Assembly (NCBI GenBank): GCA_001179505.1
Contig: CDMY01000227.1
Span: forward strand, 465,202 to 529,201
DNA from: Vitrella brassicaformis
Lineage: Eukaryota; Sar; Vitrellaceae
Direction of reading: 5' to 3'
Length of the DNA stretch: 64,000 nt
Below, piece by piece: positions 23,288 through 35,100 of the stretch. Each line of letters opens with the position of its first letter. Positions within the stretch are counted from its first letter, which is position 1. The notes under the pieces are model-generated. The model was not told where the DNA came from and did no database searches. It was given only the letters and a program-made list of their open reading frames with translations. The position numbers and the translations under genes are program-made.

Positions 23288-25688
23288 ATGCTTGGGGTCA
23301 TGATGGCGTCACAGAGCGAGTCACAGGGTGGTGCTGAGGACGCCGCCGTCACAGATCTTGCCGACAGGACCCGTACGTATGCAATGTGAAAGTACAACAA
23401 ACCGCCAAGACTGACTTGCCGTCCTCTCTTCCCTCTCAGGTTCTTCTCTTTCGTTCGGCCCGGGGCAGGGCGAGGAGTCTGGTGATGCGTCGGAGGTCAC
23501 CGATGAGTCGCTCGTCGAGCAGGAGTTCGACCAGCAGATGCAGGAAAGGAACGACTGCTACAAGACGCTCGCAACGCTGAAGCGGGACTGCTGGGAGTCG
23601 GAGCAACTCAAGAGGGTGTTCGGTAGGCAGCCGGCTATGCACGGGGACCACTCATCGATGGTGGCTGGGCTTTCCTATCTGTGTCTGGACAGATCTGCGG
23701 TACCGCAATAGAGGGCTGCGTGGGAGTGGCGATGGGCGACCGAGGGAGAGAGGGGAGGGAGGGACGAGCACTTCTGTCAGGTGGGTAAGCGGATACACAC
23801 ACACTCACGCGTTGGCGACTCACAACCCATTCGTTCGTCTGTGCGCTGCGGTCCTTCAGCGCCTATCACCAGGTCATAGCGATAGTGAGTGCCTATCACC
23901 AGAACTTGCTTCGAGTTGGTCAGATCCATTCACCTATACACCAGAACTTCTACGACCATCTGCCCATGCTGGCTCGACGCGGCAGCTTCCAGATTGCTGG
24001 CGCTAAGGTGCTGGACATGGGATGCGCACCAGGTTAGTTAGAGATGACATATGGTAGGTACGAGGGAGGGCTGGACAGCTGCATCAGGTGCCTTCCTTTG
24101 CACTTGGTGCAGGTGGGACGAGCAAGTTCTGGATCGAGGAGTGCAACGTTGCTGGTGTGGTGGTAGGTGCTCGTGGTGGGTCAGTCACCTCTATCGGACC
24201 GACAGCGGTTGTCCTCACCTGTCTGTCTGTGTGTCTGTTGGTGTGTTGGTGTGTGTGTGTGTGTGGATGCAGGGCGTGGCCATGCCCACCAGTCGACAGG
24301 GCTTCCCCATGCAGTACAAGGCAAGTCCCAGGGGGGACACACGTCGAGTTAGTCATCATGCTGTGTGTGTGTTTAAACCGTCGGTCGCTTCAGCACGAGC
24401 GTCTGCATGTGGTGCTCCGTGACATCACTGCTGGAAGCCTCGACGATCTCATCGCCGACGTGCAGGTCAATTCCAGCAAAAACCAACGTCACACTGGCGC
24501 TCTCACCTGGCCCCCCTCTCCATTAATGCATTCTGTGCAGAGGGCCTTCCGGCGTCAGTTCGGCCAGCATGCGCCGTTTGAGTTCGACATCATCCACTGC
24601 GGGGCTGTTGGTAAGTCAAGTGGCTACTTGACTTGACGAGCCGCCCATGTGAAAATACACATCACGTACCATCGCGGCAGTGTGGCTGTACGTGTGTGGC
24701 GGGTGCAGTTCAGTCGTTCATGACGGACAGCAGCCAGGACGCGGCCTCCAAATATCGGCAGCGGCAGACGCTCATGAAGCGCCAGCTGTGCCTCGCCGTC
24801 TACTGCCTCAAGCAGGGCGGACACCTGGTGTGGCTCACCCGACCTCTCTACAATGTAACTAACCATGTGTGTGTGTGAGCATTGGCTGTCTGTGCGGATC
24901 CTTGTTTCCCATTATGTCCTTTCCTTGGTTCAGTCCATGATGATTCTGTCTCACCTGCTGCCGCTCTTCTCCCACTTCAAGCTGTTCCGCACCAACTTCC
25001 GCATCAAGAGTCAGGTGGGTACGCACACACCCTTACTCCACTCGCTGCAACAGAGATACACAGGTAAACCCTTTGTGTGTAGCAGGTTCAGATCGTGTGC
25101 CTGAACCACCGCCCCACCATCCGCAAGTCCCCCTCGGATCTTCCGTCTGCTGCATCGTCCTCGTCGTCCTCGTCGTCTGCTGCCAGCCCCATCGTCGCAT
25201 GCCCGTGGCTGTCCGGCGCCAGCAGCAGACGATCCGTGTACCAGTGGATGAAAAGCATGCCCGAGGAGCTCGACCAGTGGAAATCGTTCTTCTGCAGAGA
25301 CGACAGGCACTCAATGGTACACGTATGACACGCCACGGCGGGCCTTGTGCACACACAGGGGCTGTGTTGTGTGTTAGTGTGCAGGCTGTGGCAGTGCAGG
25401 TGTTCGATGTGTTGAGGGCGCAGCTGGACGCCTTGTTCGTCGACCAGATAGACTTCCTCAACTTCATGCAGTCGGAGGCACAACAGGTCACACAGCCAGG
25501 ACACACGCAGTGAACACGTGTCCATTTGTGTGCGTGTTCATGTCGTGTCGTGTCGTGTGTGTCAGGCGTGTGAGAGCGGCGATGAGGCGCGGCTGTGTGA
25601 GTTGGCGGATATGCTGATCGGCGGAGGCGGCCGCAACATCGACATGTCGCCCAAGAGTGTTTCAGCGCCTACCTGGCGGGAGGGCTGA
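23288..25688 (+). CDS. FtsJ-like methyltransferase-fold protein, probably catalytically altered
   Basis: About ten exons. The start is MLGVMMASQSESQGG (23300 is an alternative ATG). An acidic N-terminus precedes the Rossmann core: AKVLDMGCAPGGTSKFWIEE is the SAM-binding motif I, and VVGVAMP, VVLRDITAGSLDDLIADV and FDIIHCGAV follow. The core then runs through LCLAVYCLKQGGHLVWLTRP and FKLFRTNFRIKSQVQIVC. A Ser-rich loop and a helical C-terminus end at the TGA 25686-25688. The strand order fits FtsJ-type 2'-O-methyltransferases, nearest to the FtsJ-like proteins of fungi. In active FtsJ enzymes a catalytic Asp follows motif IV and a Lys sits in the GG-x-x-V-x-K strand. Here those positions read HCGAV and HLVWLTR, so both catalytic residues appear missing. 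SAM binding may survive without ribose methylation. A tandem GCCTATCACCAG copy near 23860-23900 makes that exon edge unclear. Confidence 0.75.
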
Positions 25689-25768
25689 TGTGATGGCTGA
25701 TGTACAGGGGGTACACTACGAGGGGAGGGAGTGCGGGTGGGTGAATGGATGGATGGATGGATGGTTTC

Positions 25769-25825
25769 ACGTACATTTCATGCGGACGCCGGGTGGAAGA
25801 ATCTCATGCCAAGTCGATACATGCG
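25769..25825 (-). repeat. Inverted repeat arm, right (57 bp)
   Basis: Reverse complement of 22990-23046 with one mismatch. It lies about 80 bp past the FtsJ-like stop codon, with a (GGAT)n tract before it, mirroring the left arm. Confidence 0.9.
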
Positions 25826-25943
25826 AGGATGATGTGAATGAACATTGATTACGTGACATTGCATCGTTTCCAGTCATACTCAGCTCCCTGTCATTCATTG
25901 ATTCATTCATTCATCCATCTGTCTGTCTGTCTCATTCATTCCT

Positions 25944-27211
25944 TCACTTCACTTTCTCGTGGATCTTGTCCTCAGCCTCCTGAAGTGTTTTCTGAAACAC
26001 ACAGCATCAGATATCACAGGCGCACACAGATCATATCGCGTTGGTCTGTGTGTTGACCTGGGAGTCGATTTCGTCGAGATCGTTGCTGTGAGCATCGCTC
26101 TTGGTATGAGTGGCCTCAGTAGTCTTGTTAGCTGCCCTGAGTGTGCCCTCCTCCTGCACACCGACCCACATGGCTTCATTCCCTGTCTCCGTGCGTGTCT
26201 CTCTGTGTGTCCATCTCTACTGACATGCAGCTCGTTGATTTTGTCGATGTTGTCGTTGATTGCTTTTATCTCTTGATCGGGTGCGGTCTTCGCAGCTCGG
26301 ATGTGTCGGGCCAGGCCAACGACAGCACTCGACACGCCGCCAGACACCGAGAGAGGAGACACACCATGCTGCACACACACATTCGTCACTCAGAGATAGA
26401 GAGACACGCTCACAAGGAGCGCATGTGTGTGTACGCGTTGCTTGAATCTGTGAGCAGCCGCCTTCGCTTCCTGATTGTAGAGCACACCCACCTACGACAC
26501 ACAAGACACACAAAACAAGGATCGGTACGTGGATGAATGCGATGTGCTTTCATCACAGACTCACTCGTCGCATCAGATCAGCGAGTGTTTTGATCGACGA
26601 TGCCCCTTGGCCATCGTGGGTCGTCTCGCCGGCCTTGTCGTCCAAGTAACCAGCTTGTCGCATGAACAGCTGTCATGACATCGCACCACACCACATTACA
26701 CGCAGGCACTGTGGTGCGCTGAGTGCGTGATTACTTGTGCGAGGATGGCCGGCTGGGGACATGTGTTGCACATGCCCTTTGACAGCTCTCCCACAACTTG
26801 TCTGAGATCTCTTGCCGTTGACACGACGAGCCTGTTCGCCAAAACGGTGTCTCCATTTCTGCGGGCCTTGCTCAGACGCGAAACTCTGCGCACCAGACCC
26901 TTTAATGCAACCATCGACAGCACATGACGATGAATGTGTCTGTCTCCTGCCGTCATGCTCACCGTGAGCATGTTGGGGGACGACAGCGTCTCACTCATCT
27001 TCTTGAACAGCGCGACCTGCGAAAAGAAGGAGAGGGGGAAGAGGAAGGACAGTGGGAGGTGGAAGAGTAGGTGACTGCATGAGCAGCACATTGTCATTAG
27101 CTGGCCTACTGGGTCATCGGCTTCAGCCAGAGGCACATTGTCGTTCGTGGACTGACAGAGTGCAGAGCAGCAGACAAGCAAGATGACAGCGAGACGGAGG
27201 AGCATTCTCAT
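25944..27211 (-). CDS. Small secreted protein, unknown function
   Basis: A clear signal peptide (MRMLLRLAVILLVCCSALCQ) begins at 27211; cleavage is likely after the Ala-Leu-Cys-Gln region. The mature protein is short and helical: VALFKKMSETLSSPNMLT, then LVRRVSRLSKARRNGDTVLA, LRQVVGELSKGMCNTCPQP, GYLDDKAGETTH, VGVLYNQEAKAAAHRFKQ, IKAINDNIDKINELH, DAHSNDLDEIDSQ and the last exon KTLQEAEDKIHEKVK (stop 25944-25946). About eight exons with short introns. Only a few Cys occur, including CNTC. No family recognised. It sits tail-to-tail with the FtsJ-like gene, about 255 bp apart, and upstream of CFDP1 in the same direction. Secretion or entry into the secretory/plastid route is inferred from the signal peptide. 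Confidence 0.68.
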
Positions 27212-27395
27212 TGATTCTCTTTTGATGAATGAGGGCGTGGAGATACGGTGAGCTGGATGGATCGACAGTTATAACACTCGATAAACGCAACGGAAAAAAC
27301 ACTGATACACGTGCACGCGTATATAATACACAAAAGTTCGTCTCTGTACAGATCGACATTCACCAACAGCTCTAGCTACAAAGCTAAAGGCTCCC

Positions 27396-28840
27396 TCAAG
27401 GAGGTTTCGCCGCCTCAAGCTTTCGACGTTTCGCCAGTTCGATCTCGTGCTGCCTCCAATCAGCCCGCAGCAGGAAGCTCTGCTTCTGCAGGTACCTGAT
27501 GGATGCACGACACACAGGCAGAGAAGCAGAGTTTGCGATTGGTGGTCTGCCTGCGTGTGTGTGTCGTCATCCATCCCACCCGTCCTTTGTCTTTTGTTTG
27601 AGCTCCTCCTCAATGCCCGCCTGCTCCTTGAAGTTTTGCCTGGTGGTGGTGAGCGAATGCATGGATGGATGACGAATCTCTATGTCTGCTTGTGAGTGTA
27701 GGTGTACCACTCGACTGCAGACTTGTGGACCGATGTGACGGCCTTCTGGCCGCTCAAACCTGACACACACACCACACACACCACGCCAGTCACAACATAA
27801 TCATGGCTGTCGTTTGTCAGTGGTCACTCACCTTTGAGCATCTGTTCGATGGCGCCAAATTTGCCGCCGAGCTCCTGCTTCCTCTTTCTGTCCTGACCCT
27901 GACACACACACACATCAGCAACCGCATGAATACAGTGTGAGCGTGTGAGATGCAGCACATGTGTGTTTGATCTTGCCTTACCCTTTGGAACTTCTGCGCC
28001 TCTCGCGAGCTCTTATCGACCTTCCTCTGCAGCGTGATGGACTCACCGGCAAACCGCACCTGTTCCGTCACGGTCATCTTCCCAGCATCAGCAACTGCGT
28101 GACACACATTAAGACAGAGAAGAAAGTGTGTCAATGCGTCTGAGGTCGGCGACCATGCCTCACCTTCGCCGAGAGCCCGCCTGACTGCCTCGGTGTCGAT
28201 GCCCTGAGATGTCGACCGACTCTCCTGAAAGACCAGAAACACATCACATCATCATATGCGTCGGCAATGTTTGTTTACGCTCTCGCACCTGCTTGAGTGA
28301 GCGGACGTCCAGGTGGTCTGGCTCTCCCTTGACGGCATTGTTGACCAGCCCAATGTAGTGCTGCAGTTCGTTCTTGTAGATGTTCTGCTTCCTGTCGGGC
28401 TTGGGATGGCGCCTCTGGAACTGAAGCATGATGTCGCTCGCGTCAACCTGACAACAACACCTGAGAGCACTGACAGGCCAGACGCTGGGCACAGATCTGG
28501 CTGGCTCACAGTGGGAGGGTGGATGCCTTTCTTGATTGACTCGAGCTTCATCTCTTGGAACTCCTGGTTTATCCTCGCCGCCTGGCGCTCCTTCTTGACC
28601 GCCTTGCGGTGCTCCTTTATGTGTGCAGCCGCTCCTCTGCGTACGAACGCACAGACACAGATCAAGAATCAACGTGAGTAAAGCATTGTGGCTTTCTCAC
28701 CCGTCTTTGCCTTTCTTGCCCTTCTTGCCGTCCTCCTCCTCGTCCTCATCGTCACCATCATCGACATAGTCCTCGTCATCCTCGTCGGAGTCCTCCCCGC
28801 CGAGCGCCGCCGCATTGAGCATGTCACTCCAACTCGCCAT
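27396..28840 (-). CDS. Craniofacial development protein 1 / SWC5 (BCNT) homolog
   Basis: Nine small exons. The start MASWSDMLNAAALG is chosen because it is followed at once by the acidic tract (EDSDEDDEDYVDDGDDEDEE) typical of this family. A Lys-rich middle follows (HIKEHRKAVKKERQAARI), then MTVTEQVRFAGESITLQRKV, which matches the conserved strand ahead of the C-terminal domain. The BCNT-C domain reads VHKSAVEWYQNFKEQAGIEE, ELKQKTKDGYLQKQSFLL and RADWRQHEIELAKRRK, with the hallmark W-x-x-F-K/K-E-G-I-x-E-E-L and the GY-hydrophobic-F-L-x-R-x-D-x-R-Q-x-E-x-E pattern. Yeast Swc5 is a subunit of SWR1, which deposits H2A.Z; its acidic part contacts histones. It is head-to-head with the GLF-motif gene (320 bp). 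Confidence 0.93.
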
Positions 28841-29160
28841 CACTGACCTTTGCTCCAGGCTCCGACGAGCAGCAAACAAGCGGCTCTGGCCCTTTTGCTC
28901 GCAAAAGCCACTAAGCTCGCAGATCTGGCGAGTGCAGATCTGAAGCAGTGAAGCAGCCGAAGCGGCGGCTGCCACACCTCAAGGGACGAAAGCACTTCCA
29001 AGAGCAGCCACTCCATTTGCTTGGCTATCAGCCCCTCGCTGCTCTGGTGTCGCTGCCCTGAGCGGATTGGTGGCATCAAAGAGAGCTGCATTAGCCACAC
29101 GTCGACACCCTCAGAGCGGACCTGTCTGCGCCTCTGTCTGATGATGAAGCAACTGCCCTG
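28841..29160. promoter_or_regulatory. Divergent promoter region, CFDP1 / GLF-motif gene
   Basis: 320 bp between divergent start codons. No gene fits. Presumed to hold both promoters. Confidence 0.45.
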
Positions 29161-32100
29161 ATGGTGATGAGTCGGCGCGACGGATTTTTCTTGGCCCTCG
29201 TGCTGCTGGTGCTGGGCTTGCTGCATCTGTCGCGAGCGGAACATCTCTGGTCAGCGAATGAAGTGACGGCCATCGAGGAGGAGGAGCAAGTCGATGTGGT
29301 CTCATACGAGGCAATCGCCGACCCTGAGAGCGTTGAGGCCGACACGGCGCTCAAGCAGCTGCTGCGGCTGATTATTACATCGGAGGCAAGCCTCGGCTTC
29401 ACCGACAACCCCGTCCGCCGCATCAAGCCCTTCTTCGCGAGGCGGTCGCTTTCTCCATATTCGCGCAAGCAGCGCCAGAAGAGGCGGGGCGCCTGGTACG
29501 CACAGACACCTCAGGCACCGAGGAAGACGGCGGCAACCGATGAAACGCCAACGCCGCGGGTGACATCAAATGGCGACGAAACGATGGTCACCACGGAGGG
29601 CGATCTCATCGTAAGGCGGTCTGCGGCCAGCAATGGGACGGAGGGGGCGGGCGCAGACACAGCCGTTCTGGAACGCCCCAAGGCAGCGTCCATCCGCAAG
29701 GACGACCTGCAGCATGCGGCGAAGGGACCCGACGAATCAGGTGTGCCAGAAGGGAAACCACTCGATCGATGACCCTAACTGATCGGATTCCCTGTCGGTT
29801 GTGTCTGTGTGTCAGAGATGGATGTGCTGGATACTGGGTCCATCACCGACAAGGAGGTGCAGAAGATCGTCTCGGCCGCTCGCGAGAAGGTCAAGGAGGA
29901 AGCCTTCGAGAAGCAAATGCAGGCGGTATGTGTACACAGGAGATCCAACGACGGCTGATTGGTTTGCCCATTCATTCATCTTGCGTGGCATGTGCCTGTC
30001 TGCTTCAGGCGCTGGCTGGTCTCGGGGGTGCTGTGACTGGCTTCACGGGTGGCGGTCTGTATGAGGGTATCGCTGCCAACGGGGAGCTGCCGTGGGTGCC
30101 CTTCGTCAGTGCCGCTGTGGCCGGAGGCCTCACCACCTACGCAGGTACGGGCGAACAACGCGCACAAACACTCAGTCGACTGGCTGATTCGTGGGCTGTG
30201 TGTGTGCTCTGTTTCAGGCCTTCAGAAGGGACCTGTTGGCGAGTTCGTGAGGGAGAAGATTGGTGGCGGTGTGGCTGCAGTTGGTGAGTCGGTCAAGAGG
30301 GGGGCCAGCAGGGCAAAGGATCGAGCACTGGACGCAGCCAAGAGGAAGCTCGGCGACACACGGGACTATGCGGCGCAAATCCCTGGGTAGGAAATGGGCA
30401 TGACGGAAGAAGCTGACCATTCTCCCTCTGATGAACCATAACGCTCTGTGTCTGTCAGTCGGGCTTCACGGTTTGCGGCCGACAAGGCCAAGGATGCAGC
30501 GTTCGCGCTAGCAGCCGCACCAGGGTAAGCCGGAAGGTCAGCTCTTACCTGCAATACCTCCGCTGAGTGTCAGTTCCCCGCCTTTGTGTGTGCAGGCGAT
30601 TCGGCCGCTTCGCAGCGGAGCAGGCGACGAGGGCCAAGGATGCCGCTGCGTCAGCCGCCAAGAGGAAGGCCCAGGAAACTTCTGAAGCCATCAGGGCTGT
30701 TCCTGGGAAAGTTCAGCAGAAGGCGTCTGAGGCTGCCGACGTAGGCCAACTACTCCACTGAGAGAGGACAAAAGCAAGCTGCATCTCCTGCCTGCTGTGC
30801 CCCATATGTCCTGCCTTTCTCTCAGGCTGCCATCAAGGAGGCGCAGGCGCTCCCAGGCCGCACAGCGGAGGCTGTCACCAACGTCGCCACAGCGACGGCA
30901 GGCGCAACCAAGAAGGTAAGCACCGGTCACAGATGCCGCATGACGCTGCAATGAACACCATGGCCAATGTGATGGATCCTAATGTGTCTGTATTGGTTGG
31001 CCACGTGTGCAGGCTGCCCAGAATGCAGCCGACGAGGCTAAGCGCCGGGCCACTGAGGCCGCCGAGGAAACCAAGGACAGGTGGGGATGTGCCAGCCAAC
31101 ATCTGATTTGCCTCCCGTCATGCATGGTTGCCTCCCTGCCTGCAGGTTCTTCAATGCGGTTGACTACGTCCTCGAAACACCAACCAGAGTAACCAAACAA
31201 GTCAAGGACGCACTCGGTAGGCCACGTGTGGCATGGCTTAACACGCAGCGGGCGGTACACAAACGGACATGCCCTCCCAATGTTTGGCCAGGTATTGAGG
31301 AAGCTCCCAAGCCAGCGCCAAAGCCGAAGGCCCCTGCAGCCCCCAAGGCGGCGGCGCCAGGGAGGCCCCTTGACGTAGGGGCGCCTGCTGTGGGGGCAGC
31401 GTTCGGTGGCGTCTTCGGCGGCGCACCGGAAGGGCCCAAACCTACGCCCGTCAAGACCAGAGTGGACGAGAAACCTCGACTGAACGGCAAGAAGGAACCG
31501 GTACGCATACACCGCCTTCGGCTGTCGAGACTGGGTCAATCCTGCGCATCTTCGCCTGTTCTGCCTTTGCAGGTTGCCGTCGAACGGACTCCAGAGGGTG
31601 TGATAATCGTCAAGAGCCCTGAGGCAGCCAAAAGGAAGCCGGCTGCTCCGCCAAAGCCGGCCAAGACCACAAAAAAGGTGAGTGACGCACGTGAAAGATG
31701 TTGTACTTTCTCGGTGGATGTGTCCCTTGCTTGTGTGTGCAGCTCTCTGTCACTCCGGTGGCAGAGGAGACGAGGCCGCCGCCCAGGAAGGAGGTCAAGA
31801 GGGGGCCGGCACCCGAGCCGGCGGTGACCGGAGGCCTCTTCACCGGCGTCTTTGGGGGAGCACCCACTACAGCAGAGAAGCCTGTCACTCCAGTGAAGCC
31901 TGCAGTTGAAGAGGAGATAATCTCAGCCCCGAAGGCACGCAAGGCCCCCACCGGCCAGCCACCTCGAGCGGCAGAAGTGAAGCCAACAGAGGTGTGCAGA
32001 AACCCTCGTGACAGAGTGGTGTGTGAAAGATAAGTGTCTGTCTGTTTCAGGCTCCTGTGCCCAAGGTTGCCCCCACTGCGGCGCCGACACCGACCAAAGT

Positions 32101-35100
32101 AAGACAACGAACCAGCGGGAAGGTCAACACATCCATCTACCTTCTCTATTCTCAGGCCCCAGCTGTCGGGAAGAAGGAAGCGCCCAAGGAAGAGGAGGGT
32201 GGACTCTTCGCGGGTCTCTTCGGCGGTGCGCCGGCCGCCCCCGTTTCCAAGCCGAAAGAGCAGCCGAAGCCCGCTCCAAGTCCCGCACTAGCCAAGGCTG
32301 TTGCAGTGGGCGAGGCGCCAACTGAGGCTCCCCCGAGACCCAAGACCTTCCAGGAGAAGCAGGACGCACTGCGGTCCATCCTGGCAGAGCCAGCACCAGT
32401 CAGGAAGGCGCCGCCAACTCCACCTGCAGTGACAGCTGCCAAGCCAAAAACCCCTGCGGCTCCCAAGGCCAAGGAAGTGACCAAGGTCGAGAATGTCACA
32501 CCTGCTGGGGGCATCTTCGCTGGGCTCTTCGGCGGGGAGCCGCCCGCTCCCACGACACCCAAGGCGCAGCCAGCCAAGCCTGCTGCGGTGAAGCCCGCTG
32601 TCTCTCCAGCGCCGAAGGTAAGGATGGTGGATCACCAGTCACACCGATCGCGACACATTCTGAACACATTATCAGGTGTCTGCCCGTCCTGTTGCGAAAC
32701 CGTCGGCTCCTTCCGTTGGTGGCCTCCTTGGTGGCGCTGTGACTGAGGCCAAGAAGCCTGCTGCTGTGCAGAAGGAGGTCCGCAAGGTCACCCCGGCCCA
32801 GCCTGGATCCTTTGCTGCCCCCCAGGAGGTGGGACCCAAGGTCAGACGGCAGACATCGCGGCCGCCGTCGAGGACTACAGCAGCGCTCACGCCTCCGAAA
32901 CCAATCGTGGCGGTGAGTCAAACCATTGTGTCCGCGATCTTCGCGAAGTCACGAGATGGATTTGTTCTTGATGTTTTCAGGCTCCGTCTGCTGCTCCGAA
33001 GGTTGAGGCGCCCAAGGCGGTGGCTGCCAAGCCTGCAGTCAAGGTAGCTGCCAAGCCGACTGCACCTCCTGCAGCTGAGAAGGGCAAGGCAGCGCCGACC
33101 GAGGCACCAGTGGCAGGTCTGTTCTCCGGCCTGTTCGGCGGCGCCCCGGCTGCTGCGCCCGTCAAACAGGCTCCTCCGGCAGAGAAGTTTGAGGTCAAGA
33201 AGCCGGCTGTCTCAGCTGCACCACCATCATACGCTGCCCCGATGGTACGCGATGCGAACACCACAACAGATGCGACTAACGTATCTGCTTGGTGTAGGAG
33301 ATCGGACCGAAGCGACGAAAGACACAGGGGCGTCCCACGGTGGCCCTCATTGGCGGCGGTCCCACACCTGCACCAAAGCCCATTGTGAAAGCCCCGACAG
33401 CCGCGCCGAAGCCAGTGATGAAGAAGCCAGAAATCAAGAAACCGTCCCCACCAACGAAGGTTGTCACGCCCAGCAAGCCGAGCACACAGGAGGTGAGTTG
33501 TTGGCGATCCAACGAATGATCAGAGAAGTTGAAATGATGCGGCTTTCTTGGTGTCGTTTTGCAACACTCCCTCTGTCAGGTCTCTCCCCTCGGTGGTCTG
33601 TTCTCGGGTCTCTTCGGCTCGCCCCCGGCCGCTGCTGCGCCCAAGAAGACCCCTGCGACCCCCGTCAAGGCCGAGATCAAGAAGCCCGCCGCACCAAGCA
33701 GACCGGCGCCAACTGCCGCACCCAAGAAGGCGACGAGCGCGGCTGCCCCATCGGCGGCTGGTGGCATGTTTGCCGGGCTGTTTGGCGGGGCGCCAAGTAC
33801 GACGACGGCGGCCAAGAAGGAGGTCCGCAAGCCCGTGATGGCCACCAAGACGATCGCCAAGCCGCCACCTGCTGCACCGGTAAGTCAGAGAAGTGGATGG
33901 GCCAAGGTTGGTGAAGAGAATGATCCCTTGTCTGTGTGTCTGTTGTGGATGGTGTTGGTACCAATATCAGGCTGCTCGGAAGGCCCCGGCTCCCACTGCT
34001 GCGCCTGTGCGAGTGATCCCACGGACCCAGGCGAGCAGCACGCCAGTCAAGGTGCGCAAGCTGGGCTCATCTCAGCCGGTGGGCCTCGCGCGGCCGGCCG
34101 TCACATCGCCGCCCAAGCCCGCAGTCAAGGCAACTGCAGCCAAGCCCGCTGCTGCCCCTTCACCGGCAGTCGCCGTGCCCAGGACACTGCCCAAGGTCAA
34201 GGTGGAGGCGCCAGCAGCACCCAAGGCCTCGCGCATCGTCGCGACACCCACCGCGGCACCCAAGAAGACCCCTGCGGCACCAGCCAAGCCAGCAACGGTG
34301 GCTGCCAGCGCCAAGAAACCATCGCCAGCCGCTGCGCCGCCCTCGAGTGACATTGGGGGCCTGTTCAGCGGCCTGTTCGGTGGCGGCCCGACTGCTGCGC
34401 CCAAGCCACTGGTCAAGGCACCGCCTGCGAAGCCCCTCAAGCAGACGGTCGCCGCGACGGTCGACAAGACACGGCTGGCCAAGGCGGCCCCACCAGTGGC
34501 AGCCAAGAAGACAGAGATCAAGAAGCCGGTGACGCCCAGCAAGCCGAGCACACAGGAGGTGAGTCGTTAGTCATTGAGTGAGTGATCAGCGAACTTGAAA
34601 TGATGCGGCTTGCTTGGTGCCGTTTTGCAACGCTCCTTCTGTCAGGCCTCTCCCCTCGGTGGTCTGTTCTCGGGTCTCTTCGGCTCGCCCCCGGCCGCTG
34701 CTGCGCCCAAGAAGACCCCTGCGGCCCCCGTCAAGGCCGAGATCAAGAAGCCCGCCGCACCAAGCAGACCGGCGCCAACTGCCGCACCCAAGAAGCCAGT
34801 GACCACAGCAGCGAAGCCGACTATCGTGGCAACGCGGCCATCAGCCTCGTCATCGAGGACGAGTGACGCGGGAGGCTTGTTCAGCGGCATGTTCGGAGGT
34901 TCGCCATCGAGCAGCACCAAGTCCACGCCAACAAAGGCCGCTGCCCCGAAGGTGAGGGCAAATGCCCATGAGCTGGCGATCGTCCTACGTGTTAGCATGT
35001 TTGTACGTTGCTGTGTCTACAGGTGATTTCCCGGGGTCAGCTGCCGAGCGAGCCACAGGTCAAAGTCAGGAAGCTGAGGTCATCTGGAAGCAGAAGTACC

